Source of the DNA: Nonomuraea fuscirosea
Lineage (GTDB): Bacteria; Actinomycetota; Actinomycetes; Streptosporangiales; Streptosporangiaceae
NCBI RefSeq assembly: GCF_003001935.1
Contig: NZ_PVNG01000026.1
Location: 1-64,000 of the forward strand
Direction: 5' to 3'
Length of the DNA: 64,000 bases
Position 1 is the first letter of the stretch. Each line of letters starts with the position of its first letter. Positions 51,458-63,823 of the stretch are shown here, one piece after another. Both the position numbers and the translations under genes were made by a program. The notes beneath the pieces were generated by a model, which was not told the origin of the DNA, made no database searches, and was given only the letters and a program-made list of their open reading frames with translations.

Positions 51458-54400
51458 TCAGGTCAGTGGAGGCAGGTCCGGCGGGGTGGCCGCCGGGTGT
51501 TCGTCGAGGGCCGCGAGCGCGAGCTCGATCGCCTTGTCGAGCTGCGGGTCCCGCTCCGCCACCCGGTCCTGCGGCGTCATCACCACCTCGACGTCGGGAT
51601 CGACGCCGTGGTTCTCCACGCCCCAGCCGGGCCCTTCGAGCCAGAACGAGTACCGCGGCTGGGTGACCACGGTCCCGTCCACCAGCGTGTACCGGTTGTC
51701 GATGCCGATCACGCCGCCCCACGTCCGTACGCCGACCAGCGGCCCGATCCCGCGGTTCTTGATGCCCGCGCTGACGATGTCTCCGTCGGAGCCCGCGAAC
51801 TCGTCGGCGATCGTCACCACCGGCCCGCGCGGCGAGTCCTCCGGGTAGCGCATCGGCTTATATCCGCGCGGCAGCGCCCAGCCGGTGACCCGGCGGGACA
51901 GTTTCTCCAGCACCAGCTCGGACAGGTGCCCGCCGCCGTTCTCGCGCACGTCCACGACGAGCCCTTCGCAGGCCATCTCGGTACGCAGGTCGCGGTGGAA
52001 CTGCGCCCACCCGCTGGCCACCATGTCCGGTACGTGCAGGTATCCGAGGCGGCCGCCCGACGCCTGCCTGACGTGGGCCCGCCGGCCCTCCACCCACTCG
52101 TGGTAACGCAGCTGCGACTCGTCGGCGATCGGGGTGACGACGACTCGGCGCACGTCACCGCCGGAGCCGGGCCGGACGGTCAGCTCGGTGGGCCGGTCCG
52201 CGGTGCCGGCCAGCTGGGCCAGCGGCCCGCGTACCGGATCGACCGGGCGGCCGCCGACCGCGATGATCGCGTCGCCGGGGCGGACGGCGACGCCGGGGGC
52301 GAGCAGCGGCGAGCGGGCGGCGTGGTCGGACGACTCGCCCGGCAGGATGCGGGCGACGCGCCAGACGCCGTCGTCGTCCCTGGTCAGGTCGGCGCCGAGG
52401 AGTCCTTGACGGCGTCTCGGGTCGGAGCCGCCACCGGTGGCGTACGCGTAGGCGTGGGAGGTGCCGAGTTCGCCCTGCGCCTCCCAGAGCAGGTCGATCA
52501 GCTCGGCGCGGGAGCCGATGCGCTCGACCATCGGCTCGTAGCGGTCGAGCACGGCCTGCCAGTCGACGCCGTTCATGTCGGCGCGCCAGTAGTGGTCGCG
52601 CATGAGCCGGCCCGCCTCGCGGTAGGCCTGCCGCCACTCGGCCACGGGCTCGATCCGCACGGCGATGCGGTCGAGGTCGATGGTGACGACGTCGTCGCCC
52701 TCGCTCGCGGGCCGGGTCTGCAGGCCGTTCTTACCGTGGGTGACGAGCCTGGAGCCGTCACCGCTGACCTCGAACGAGCGCACCTCCTTGCCCAGCTCGG
52801 ACTTCGAGCGCTTCTTGAGGTCGTAGCGTTCGAGGACGATGTCGGGGCTCTGCTCGCTGCCGTCGCCGAGGCGCCCGGCGATCGGGAATCGCAGCCAGAG
52901 CAGCGCGTCCTTGGCCGCGCGCAGGTTGCCGTAGTGGCCGGCCTGCACGGGCACGGGCACCACGCGCGCGAAGATCCCGTCGGGGTCGACCTCGGTGCGC
53001 GGCGGCTCGTCGTCCTTCTTCTCCCCCTTCGCGGGCTTGTCGTCCTCGCCGTTGAACCCGCGGCCCTGGAGTGAGGGGTCGAACGGGGACGGCGTGGCGG
53101 CCTGCAGCGGCACGATGTACGGCTTGTCCCCGTACGCGAAGGCCAGGTCGAAGGCGTGCGCGTCGTACACGGGGTCGAACGTCCGCACCGACAGGAAGGC
53201 CAGGTGCTTGCCGTCCTTGGTGAAGACGGGATCGTGGTCCACGAAGCGGGGCGGGGTCACCTCGATCACCGAGGTGCCGTCCACCCGTCCCATCTTGATC
53301 TGCGTCAGGCGTACGTCGTGCGGATGCTCCCAGGCCAGCCAGCCGGAGTCGGGCGAGAACGTCAGGCCGCCCACGTCGCCCTGCTCGGTCCTGTCCAGCT
53401 CGCGGATGTTCTCGCTGTCCAGGTCGATGACGAGCAGCCGCCCGTCGTGCGTGGCGGCGGCCACGTGCTTGCCGTCGGGGGCGGCGGCCAGTTCCAGCAC
53501 CCGCCCGAGCCGGCCGGCGGCCAGCGTGCGGACCTCGCCGCCCGGGGTGCCGATCTCCAGGCCGTCCTCGCCGGTGGCGTCGGACACCCACACGGCCTTG
53601 CCGTCGGCGTCGAGGACCTGCGGCAGCCGTACGCGGACGCCCGGCTCGGCCCGCAGCGCGCCCGCGGGCCCGTCGCGGTGGGTGACCCAGTGCGCGGTGC
53701 CGCGGATCTCCACGGCGCTGGCGCGCCCGGTCGCGTCCGGCGCGTACGCCCCCACCCGCAGCGGCGCCGGCCTCCTGGCGCGTCCCGGCCGCGGCCCGCC
53801 GAGCGTCACGTCCAGCCGGTACGGCTCCGCGTCCAGGCTCTCCATCAGCCACAGGTCGCCGGCGTGACTGTAGACGACCCGCTCGCCGTCGCTGGTGGCA
53901 TGCCTGGCGTAGAACTCCTCGTGGGAGCTGTGCCGGCGCACGTCGGACCCGTCGGGCAGGCAGGAGTAGACGTTGCCGACGCCGTCCACGTCGGACAGGT
54001 AGACGATCCGGTCGCCCGACCAGCTCACCGACCAGTACTGTGCCGCGCTGTCGGCGAACAGGCGGGTGAACTCGCCGTCCCCTTCCGCGTCCACCCAGAT
54101 CTTGGCGGCCGTGCCGCCCCGGTACCGCTTCCACTGCGAGGGCTCGCGCCAGATCGACGACACGGTGACGACCCGCGCACCGCCACCGGCCTCGCTCACG
54201 GTGCCGCTCCCGGCCCCGTCGCCCGCGCCACCGCCGGCCCCAGCTCCGGCACCGTCGATGGGCCCGTCGATGCTCACGTCGCTCACCCACCCGTACGGCA
54301 GCCGCGTGGCGGGCCCGCCGTCGAGCGGCACCGCGTACGCCCACCGCCGGGTGTCGGAGCTCTGCCCGGTCGCGCTGACGGCGAGCACCCGCCCGTCCGC

Positions 54401-54688
54401 CGTCCATCCACGGACCGAGGTCGAACCGCCGCCCCAGTGCGTCAGCCGCTCGCCCTCCCCGCCGTCGATCTCGGCCGCGAACACCTCGGCGGCGCCCTCC
54501 CTGGACCCGGTCCACGCGATGCGCGCGCCGTCGGGCGAGAACCTCGGGTACGACACGGAGACGCGGTCGGCGGTGAAGCGCCACGCTCTTCCTCCGGTCA
54601 GCGGGGCGAGCCAGACGTCGTCGTCGGCGACGAAAGTGACCAGGTCACCGTGCAGGTGTGGGTATCTCAGGTATGCGCCATTTGTCAC
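51458..54688 (-). CDS. tricorn-type S41 family protease
   Basis: The 1076-residue protein has N-terminal beta-propeller repeats (PRFSPDGARIAWTG; LTFSPDSGWLAWEH), a PDZ-like domain (GVAVRPGDAIIAVGGRPVD) and the S41 core. Motifs match tricorn: GTSHAYAYATG (Ser-His) and FAGSDGDIVSAGIK (nucleophile Ser). It trims peptides downstream of the proteasome. The start has no strong ribosome site. A Gly/Ala-rich insert occurs near residue 155 (GAGAGGGAGDGAGSG), likely a loop expansion. Confidence 0.9.
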   Translation of the reverse strand: MTNGAYLRYPHLHGDLVTFVADDDVWLAPLTGGRAWRFTADRVSVSYPRFSPDGARIAWTGSREGAAEVFAAEIDGGEGERLTHWGGGSTSVRGWTADGRVLAVSATGQSSDTRRWAYAVPLDGGPATRLPYGWVSDVSIDGPIDGAGAGAGGGAGDGAGSGTVSEAGGGARVVTVSSIWREPSQWKRYRGGTAAKIWVDAEGDGEFTRLFADSAAQYWSVSWSGDRIVYLSDVDGVGNVYSCLPDGSDVRRHSSHEEFYARHATSDGERVVYSHAGDLWLMESLDAEPYRLDVTLGGPRPGRARRPAPLRVGAYAPDATGRASAVEIRGTAHWVTHRDGPAGALRAEPGVRVRLPQVLDADGKAVWVSDATGEDGLEIGTPGGEVRTLAAGRLGRVLELAAAPDGKHVAAATHDGRLLVIDLDSENIRELDRTEQGDVGGLTFSPDSGWLAWEHPHDVRLTQIKMGRVDGTSVIEVTPPRFVDHDPVFTKDGKHLAFLSVRTFDPVYDAHAFDLAFAYGDKPYIVPLQAATPSPFDPSLQGRGFNGEDDKPAKGEKKDDEPPRTEVDPDGIFARVVPVPVQAGHYGNLRAAKDALLWLRFPIAGRLGDGSEQSPDIVLERYDLKKRSKSELGKEVRSFEVSGDGSRLVTHGKNGLQTRPASEGDDVVTIDLDRIAVRIEPVAEWRQAYREAGRLMRDHYWRADMNGVDWQAVLDRYEPMVERIGSRAELIDLLWEAQGELGTSHAYAYATGGGSDPRRRQGLLGADLTRDDDGVWRVARILPGESSDHAARSPLLAPGVAVRPGDAIIAVGGRPVDPVRGPLAQLAGTADRPTELTVRPGSGGDVRRVVVTPIADESQLRYHEWVEGRRAHVRQASGGRLGYLHVPDMVASGWAQFHRDLRTEMACEGLVVDVRENGGGHLSELVLEKLSRRVTGWALPRGYKPMRYPEDSPRGPVVTIADEFAGSDGDIVSAGIKNRGIGPLVGVRTWGGVIGIDNRYTLVDGTVVTQPRYSFWLEGPGWGVENHGVDPDVEVVMTPQDRVAERDPQLDKAIELALAALDEHPAATPPDLPPLT

Positions 54689-54827
54689 AGCTGCACACTA
54701 GTGCGCGCGGTCAAGCCCGGCCTATCAATTCTTCCGCCAGCGGACGTCCCCCGCACCCGGAAGCAACACATCGGAGGTATGGAGGGATATGTGATTGAAT
54801 GCCGGATTTTCGGAGAGAGGGAGAACC

Positions 54828-55256
54828 ATGAGGATCTTCGCTCGCGCCCACCAGCTGCCGCCGCGCCTGGCCGCCGCGGCCATCATCCTGGACTCCGGCC
54901 TGGGCAAGGCCCACGCGGACGAGCAGGGCGCCGCGGCCACGCACGGCATGGCGACGACCACGTATCCCTTCCTCGGCCGCATGGAGCCGGCGGCGTTCGT
55001 CCGGCTGCTGTCGAAGTCCGAGATCGCCCTCGGCGTGGCGCTGGCGACGCCGTTCGTGCCGTCGCTGCTGGCCGGGGCGGCGCTGACCGGCTTCGCGGCG
55101 GGACTGCTCGGCCTCTATCTGCGGACGCCGGGGATGCGGCAGGAGGGCAGCCTGCGCCCGGCCCCGCAGGGCCTGGCCGTCGCCAAGGACGTCTGGCTGC
55201 TCGGCATCGGCCTCGGCCTGGTGATCGAGGAGCTGCGCGAGCGCGACCATCATTGA
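54828..55256 (+). CDS. DoxX-like small membrane protein
   Basis: The 142-residue protein starts MRIFARAHQLPPRLAAAAII and has about three membrane helices (EIALGVALATPFVPSLLAGAALTGFAAGLLG in part; GVWLLG region). It resembles actinobacterial DoxX-like or conserved membrane proteins. AGAGGGAG site 7 nt before the ATG. The role is unknown. Confidence 0.7.
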   Translation: MRIFARAHQLPPRLAAAAIILDSGLGKAHADEQGAAATHGMATTTYPFLGRMEPAAFVRLLSKSEIALGVALATPFVPSLLAGAALTGFAAGLLGLYLRTPGMRQEGSLRPAPQGLAVAKDVWLLGIGLGLVIEELRERDHH

Positions 55257-55306
55257 TCTCCGGTCCCTCGACGCTACTCCACACAAACCCTGGGTAGCCG
55301 GGACCC

Positions 55307-56275
55307 ATGGTACAAATCGGCTACACCTTGATGTCTGAGCAGACCCCGGCCCGCGAGCTGGTCGACTACGCCGCCGCGGCCGAACGGACCGGCTTCGACT
55401 ACGCGGTCATCTCCGACCACTACTTTCCCTGGCTGGAGGAGATGGGGCACTCGCCCTATTGCTGGTCGGTGCTGGGCGCCGCGGCGCAGGTGACCGAGCG
55501 GCTGCCGCTCATGACGTACGTGACCTGCCCCATCATGCGTTACCACCCGGCCGTGGTGGCGCAGAAGGCGGCCACGATGGGGGTGCTCAGCAAGGGCAGG
55601 TTCACCCTGGGGCTGGGCGCGGGCGAGAACCTCAACGAGCACGTCATCGGCGAGGGCTGGCCGCCCGTGGACACGCGGCACCGGATGTTCGCCGAGGCGG
55701 TGCAGATCATCAGGGAGCTGTTCAGCGGCGAGTACATCACCCGGCAGGGCGAGTTCTACGACGTGGACTCGGCCAAGCTGTACGACCTGCCGGAGCAGCC
55801 CGTCCCCATCGGCATCGCCGCCTCCGGCGGGCAGTCGGCCGAGCTGGCCGCCGAGTTCGGGGACGTGCTGGTCGTCAACGAGCCGATGCCGGCGGTGGTG
55901 CGGCAGTTCAAGGCGGCCGGCGGGGAGGGCAAGCCGATCTACGGGCAGCTCCCGATCGCGTACGACACCGACCGGGACGCCGCTGTGCGGCGCGCCCACG
56001 AGCTGTGGCGCTGGTCGGCCGTCGGCGGCTGGAAGGTGATGGCGGAGCTGCCAGGACCGGTGAACTTCGCCGCGGCCGCCGGCACCGTCCGCCCCGAGGA
56101 CGTGGCGGAGAGCGTGCCGTGCGGCGACGACGTGAGCGCCGTGGTGGAGGGGGTCAAGAAGTTCGCCGACGCGGGTTACACGCACGTGGCGCTGGTGCAG
56201 ATCGGGCACGACCAGCAGCAGCCGTTCTTCGACTGGGCGGAGAAGGAGCTGCTGCCGGCCCTGCGCGAGCTGTGA
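55307..56275 (+). CDS. F420-dependent LLM-class oxidoreductase (TIGR03557 type)
   Basis: The 322-residue luciferase-like barrel has the TIGR03557 pattern: IGYTLMSEQTP, FDYAVISDHYFPWLEEMGHSP, LMTYVTCPIMRYHPAVVAQKAATM and GLGAGENLNEHVIGEGWPP. It is probably F420-dependent, using a hydride to reduce or oxidise an unknown substrate. Length is typical. It converges on leuS. Confidence 0.9.
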   Translation: MVQIGYTLMSEQTPARELVDYAAAAERTGFDYAVISDHYFPWLEEMGHSPYCWSVLGAAAQVTERLPLMTYVTCPIMRYHPAVVAQKAATMGVLSKGRFTLGLGAGENLNEHVIGEGWPPVDTRHRMFAEAVQIIRELFSGEYITRQGEFYDVDSAKLYDLPEQPVPIGIAASGGQSAELAAEFGDVLVVNEPMPAVVRQFKAAGGEGKPIYGQLPIAYDTDRDAAVRRAHELWRWSAVGGWKVMAELPGPVNFAAAAGTVRPEDVAESVPCGDDVSAVVEGVKKFADAGYTHVALVQIGHDQQQPFFDWAEKELLPALREL

Positions 56276-56353
56276 CCGGCCCGACGACCAGGGCCGCCGT
56301 CCCGGACGGACGGCCCGGACAGACGGCCCGGACAGACGGCCCGGAACGGGTGA

Positions 56354-58801
<2,448 letters not shown>

Positions 58802-58835
58802 GGCTAGTGTCCTTCTGGCTTGACTCGGACCCAAT

Positions 58836-58865
58836 AAGAAAACCCCCCGTGCACACAACGAGGGG
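58836..58865 (-). terminator. intrinsic terminator of the leuS attenuator
   Basis: On the minus strand CCCCTCGT pairs with ACGGGGGG (one G-U pair, 7-nt loop) and is followed by TTTTCTT. It lies 35 bp before the leuS start and after the leader peptide, the position of an attenuator terminator. Confidence 0.75.
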
Positions 58866-58869
58866 TGGA

Positions 58870-58904
58870 GCCGCGACGGCGGACTCTTCTAGGGCCGTCG
58901 CGGC
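58870..58904 (-). promoter_or_regulatory. hairpin over the end of the leuS leader peptide
   Basis: GCCGCGACGG pairs with CCGTCGCGGC, a perfect 10-bp stem that covers the last codons and stop of the leader peptide. It is the likely pause or alternate stem of the attenuator. Confidence 0.65.
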
Positions 58905-58933
58905 CCGCTAAGAAGCAGGGTCGCGGAACGCAC
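58889..58933 (-). CDS. leuS leader peptide (Leu-rich)
   Basis: GTG at 58933 opens a 14-residue peptide, MRSATLLLSGPRRP, ending TAG at 58889. Three consecutive Leu codons include two CTT codons, rare in this GC-rich genome. The GTG follows a TAGGCT -10-like element by about 7 bp, so the mRNA may be leaderless. Ribosome stalling at these codons would alter pairing of the hairpins downstream. Confidence 0.7.
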   Translation of the reverse strand: MRSATLLLSGPRRP

Positions 58934-59272
58934 GTGTCAAGCCTAGCGCACCTCTTCGGCTGAATGCAGACACTCGATCGAGGTCCCGGGGCACAATGGA
59001 TCCTTCAGGCCCGGCGAGACCTGATGGTGATGTATCCGTTGTGACCTCATTCGTCCCAGAAGAATAGCCTTGTCGAAGTGGTGTACCCAGCTGAGCCCCA
59101 TGGACCGGACGGCGACCTGCCGATGCAGGATCCGCCGACCGATCCTCATGGCTTCGCTCGTTTCGCTGCGGAACCACCTTCATCTCCTGGAAAATCCCAT
59201 GAGATCATGCGTGAGACGTCAAATCCGGATATAACGGGACATCCGGACACAACCTCGGGAGGGCCGGCAGTA

Positions 59273-61228
59273 ATGGCAACGGAGAATTCCGGACCTCACC
59301 TGCCATCCTCCTGGCCTGAGGCACCACGCCGCGAGGCGCCCTCCTGGCCCGAGTCCCCCTCCGAGGTGCCGACGTCCTGGCCCGACACTTCGCGGGCCGG
59401 CCATCCCGAGCCGTCCTGGCCGGAGCCGCCGCGCAAGGACGCGTCCTGGCCCGACCCGCCCGGCGCCGGGCGCGGGGAACAAGCCGGCGGGCCGCCGTCG
59501 TGGCAGGACTCCCCGAACGGAACGGCGCCCTCCTGGCCCGAACCGCCCCGCCAGGACACCGGCCGCGCTCCCCTCCCGTACGAGCCGGGCCGCCACGAGG
59601 GCTCCCTGCAGGACGTGCCGATGTCGTGGCCGGAGGCGTCCCCGCAGGACGCGCCCGGCTCCTGGTCGGGCAACTCCTCGCCGGACGTACGAAGCTCCTG
59701 GCCGGACGCGCCGCCGCAGAGCACGGCGGGCCCGGCCGCCTGGCCCGAGGTGTCGTCGAAGGGCATGCCGTCGCCCTCGTCCCCGCCCGGCGGGCCGGCC
59801 GTCCCCGACCCGGTGCCCGCGTGGGCGCAGCCGCCCACCCCCTCCCCCGACGCCTGGTCGAATCTGTCCAGCCCCGCCCCGTGGCCGGCCGAGCGCTCCG
59901 CGCCCGCCGCCGAGCGCATGACGCACTACGGCTCCCAGAACGGCCCGGCCGACGCGCCGCCCCAGCCGCAGGTGCATCCGTCCGACGAGCGCACGGTCAC
60001 CTACGGCCAGCACACGGAGAACCTGCTGAACGAGCGCGCCGTGCCGTCGGCCCCCGGCGACCGCGTGGTCCACCCGGCCTCCCCCGGCGACCGGGTCGTC
60101 CACCCCGCCCCCTCCCATCCCGGCGGCGGCCAGCCCGGTGGTCAACACGGCGGCCAACACGGTGGTGGCCAGAACGGCGGCCCCGGTGGAAATCATCAGG
60201 GCGGAAACCACCAGGGCGGTGGCCAGCCCGGCCCAGGTCAGCACGGTGGTGGCCAGCCCGGCCCAGGTCAGCACGGCGGCGGTCAGCACGGCGGTGGCCG
60301 TGGCGAGGGGCCTCCCGGCGAGGACCAGTCCGCCCGTCCCGGTCACAAGCTCAGCCGCGACCCCTCCGACCCCGAGAACCGCTTCGTCACGGCCGGACAG
60401 ATCAGCGGCTCGCGCACCCCTCCGCCCGAGCGCCAGCAGGAGCTCTGGAACACCGTCTTCGGCGACAACTACCAGGCCATGGGCGAGCACGACGCGCTGG
60501 ACGACGAGGACGCGGGCCGGCCGGTCTGGGTCTTCGCGCTCGGCGGCTCGGTGGCGGTGGCGCTGGTGGTCGCGCTGCTGTGGGCGTTCCTGTGGGGCCC
60601 GCTGGCCGGCGAGGACGCCTCCAGCGCCGGCGTGGCCCAGAAGCCGACAGCCGCCCCGAGCAGCCCCAAGAGCACCAAGACCTCGTCCTCGATCGGCGCG
60701 CTGCCCAAGTACCCGGGCAAGGCCTCCCCGGTGATCGGCCGCGTCCCCGACGCGGCGGCCGGGATCTCGATGCCGCGCCTGGGCGGCACCTGGCAGCTGG
60801 ACCAGCGCGCGACGGTCAAGGCCACCTACGGCTTCGACACCCGCCAGTACGTCCAGGTCGCCCCCGAGCGGTACGCCACGGTCATGTCGGGCCCGCTGTC
60901 GGCGCGGATGGCCTCGTACTACGAGCGGGACAACCTGGAGCCGGCCATCAGGCAGGTCGTGCTGAACGCGCGCAAGCGCTTCTTCCCGGCGGACAACAAG
61001 GTGCGCAAGATCGCCCAGCAGGCGATCAAGGTGGGCGACCAGACGGGTCGGCTGATCGCCTACCAGCTGACGTCGGGCACGGAGAAGGCCACACTCGTGA
61101 CGATCGCCGTGAACACCGGCGCGGACGTCCCCGCGATCGTCTACATGTCGATCCCGTCGACCAGCAAGCAGCTGCTGCCCGACATCCGCACGGTGATGAA
61201 CCAGATCAGGCTGAACACGCAGTCGTGA
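59273..61228 (+). CDS. low-complexity membrane protein with SWPE repeats
   Basis: The 651-residue protein starts MATENSGPHLPSSWPE after a GGAGGG site. Residues 1-200 carry about a dozen SWPE/SWPD-type motifs, residues 280-345 a Gly/Gln/His/Pro repeat (GGQPGPGQHGG), a membrane helix lies near 420-440 (VFALGGSVAVALVVALLWAFLWG), and residues 480-651 form an extracytoplasmic domain. The last domain is not recognised. Earlier in-frame starts (59078, 59123) exist but have weaker sites. It is divergent from leuS. Confidence 0.7.
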   Translation: MATENSGPHLPSSWPEAPRREAPSWPESPSEVPTSWPDTSRAGHPEPSWPEPPRKDASWPDPPGAGRGEQAGGPPSWQDSPNGTAPSWPEPPRQDTGRAPLPYEPGRHEGSLQDVPMSWPEASPQDAPGSWSGNSSPDVRSSWPDAPPQSTAGPAAWPEVSSKGMPSPSSPPGGPAVPDPVPAWAQPPTPSPDAWSNLSSPAPWPAERSAPAAERMTHYGSQNGPADAPPQPQVHPSDERTVTYGQHTENLLNERAVPSAPGDRVVHPASPGDRVVHPAPSHPGGGQPGGQHGGQHGGGQNGGPGGNHQGGNHQGGGQPGPGQHGGGQPGPGQHGGGQHGGGRGEGPPGEDQSARPGHKLSRDPSDPENRFVTAGQISGSRTPPPERQQELWNTVFGDNYQAMGEHDALDDEDAGRPVWVFALGGSVAVALVVALLWAFLWGPLAGEDASSAGVAQKPTAAPSSPKSTKTSSSIGALPKYPGKASPVIGRVPDAAAGISMPRLGGTWQLDQRATVKATYGFDTRQYVQVAPERYATVMSGPLSARMASYYERDNLEPAIRQVVLNARKRFFPADNKVRKIAQQAIKVGDQTGRLIAYQLTSGTEKATLVTIAVNTGADVPAIVYMSIPSTSKQLLPDIRTVMNQIRLNTQS

Positions 61229-61243
61229 CCCGCTGACGGGTGC

Positions 61244-62485
<1,242 letters not shown>

Positions 62486-62496
62486 CAGAAACCTCC

Positions 62497-62530
62497 GGGG
62501 GAACCCCCGCCTTCAAGCGGGAAGGTAATC
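62497..62530 (+). mobile_element. possible second, decayed IS605-type right end
   Basis: GGGGAACCCCCGCCTTCAAG followed by CGGGAAGGTAATC has the same plan as the right end at 62790-62825: GGAA, C-run, GC stem with a TTCA loop, AAGG-like tail. It overlaps the leader of the P450 gene. Resemblance is by eye. Confidence 0.35.
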
Positions 62531-62825
62531 GGACCCCTGTGGAGCGGGGCAGGGGCAGGCGATGCGCCGCCAGACGGACCACCGTCGAAACGCGGCGCGA
62601 TGCCGCGAAGTTCGGTAGCGTGTTCGATGGCGGCGATGACCAAGCCGCCAGAGCAACGATCGAAAGTGCCCTCGCCGCCGGGCTGGCGGAGAGGTGAAAC
62701 GCCTGTGGAGCTGATGTAAGACCTCAACGAGAGATCCTTTTCTCGGGCGGGCGACCGGCGATGAAGCAGGAAACCTCACGGGCGACCGTGGGAATCCCTT
62801 TCCTTCAGGAGAGAGAAGATGTCAA
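62531..62825 (+). mobile_element. orphan IS605/IS1341-type right end with omega-RNA-like scaffold
   Basis: A plus-strand frame ends GWRRGETPVELM at 62719, like the tail of a TnpB protein. It is followed by GAGCTGATGTAAGACC and, at 62790-62825, GGGAATCCC, a CTTTCCT/GGAGAGAG hairpin and the conserved terminus AGATGTCAA. In IS200/IS605 elements this region encodes the guide RNA scaffold used by TnpB. No intact tnpB or tnpA is present, so this looks like a remnant or a solo scaffold. Confidence 0.5.
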
Positions 62826-62853
62826 GTGCCCATCATGGGAAAAGCGGGCACTT
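62824..62853. repeat. hairpin directly after the element terminus
   Basis: AAGTGCCC and GGGCACTT pair across 14 nt. The stem starts at the last two bases of the element terminus and spans the place where an omega-RNA guide would begin. Confidence 0.5.
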
Positions 62854-62885
62854 ACGTCAATGGTTTCGACGTACACCGTACGTAC

Positions 62886-62915
62886 GCGGCCGGGAAGGGT
62901 ACGACTCCCGGCCGC
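62886..62915 (-). terminator. hairpin downstream of the epoxide-hydrolase-like gene
   Basis: GCGGCCGGGA pairs with TCCCGGCCGC, a perfect 10-bp stem with a 10-nt loop, 27 bp past the stop of the gene at 62942. It has no U-run, typical of actinobacterial terminators. Confidence 0.6.
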
Positions 62916-62941
62916 GCGAGCGGCGTACGAGAAAGGGCGGG

Positions 62942-63781
62942 TCAGGCCGCCGGGCCGAGCCAGTCGAGGATGAGCCGGTTGACCTCGCCCGGCCGTTCCA
63001 GCTGCAGGAAGTGCCCGGCGCCCGGCACCACCTCGGTCCGCGAGCCCTCGGGCAGGTGGCTCAGCGCGTCCTTGGTCAGGTCGGCGCTCAGGCAGCCGTC
63101 ATCGGCGCCGTGCAGGTAGAGGACGGGCCCTGCGACCCCGCCCTCGACGGCCGGATAGCGGCCCGAGGGCGGCGTGGTGCCGAGCATGGCCCGGTAGTAG
63201 CCGATGGCCGCGGCGAGGTTCGCGGGGGCGCCGATGCTGCGGCGGACGAACTCCAGGTCCTCGCTCGCGTCGTACCCCGGCGACCAGTCGCGCCACAGGT
63301 TGTCGATGAAGCCGGGGGCCGCGGCGGCCGACTCGGCCAGCGCCGTCTGGAAGAGGAAGATGTAGAACGAGCGCTTGAGCTGCTCGTACTCGAAGAAGCC
63401 ACTCGCCAGCGAGCCCGGCGGCGGCACCGCGAGCGTCACGGCGCGGCGGAAGCGGCCGGCGGTGGCGTAGGCGGGGAAGGCGCCCCAGTCGTGACCGATG
63501 ACGACGGCGTCGTCGCCGCCACCCAGCTCCTCGTGCAGCGCGCGTACGTCGGCGACCAGCGCCGCGTCCTCGTAGGCGCCGTCGGCCGGGACTTCGGTGG
63601 GAGCGTAGCCCCGCATGAAGGGCGCGACCGCGCGGTAGCCGTGCTCGGCCAGGGCGGGCATCAGGTGCCGCCAGGTGTGCGCGGTGTCGGGAAAGCCGTG
63701 CAGGCACAGCGCCAGCGGCCCCTCGCCCAAAGACAGATACGCGAACTCCACACCATTGGCGTGGATAGTCCTGATCTCCAT
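62942..63781 (-). CDS. alpha/beta hydrolase, epoxide-hydrolase-like
   Basis: The 279-residue protein has the oxyanion block LHGFPDTAHTWR, the nucleophile elbow IGHDWGAFP (Asp98), a cap domain, and VPGAGHFLQLERP with the catalytic His. Motifs fit epoxide hydrolases or related dehalogenases. It lies between two paralogous P450 genes, so a role in processing a P450 product is plausible. The start at 63781 begins MEIRTIHANGVEFAY. Confidence 0.85.
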   Translation of the reverse strand: MEIRTIHANGVEFAYLSLGEGPLALCLHGFPDTAHTWRHLMPALAEHGYRAVAPFMRGYAPTEVPADGAYEDAALVADVRALHEELGGGDDAVVIGHDWGAFPAYATAGRFRRAVTLAVPPPGSLASGFFEYEQLKRSFYIFLFQTALAESAAAAPGFIDNLWRDWSPGYDASEDLEFVRRSIGAPANLAAAIGYYRAMLGTTPPSGRYPAVEGGVAGPVLYLHGADDGCLSADLTKDALSHLPEGSRTEVVPGAGHFLQLERPGEVNRLILDWLGPAA

Positions 63782-63823
63782 GACTGCGAAACCTAGCACG
63801 ACGGCCGCGCTCCGACCGGGCGC

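Noticed and set aside
58802..58940. T-box riboswitch or tRNA upstream of leuS
   Set aside because: No T-box antiterminator core or cloverleaf was found; the Leu-rich leader peptide and terminator explain the structure better.
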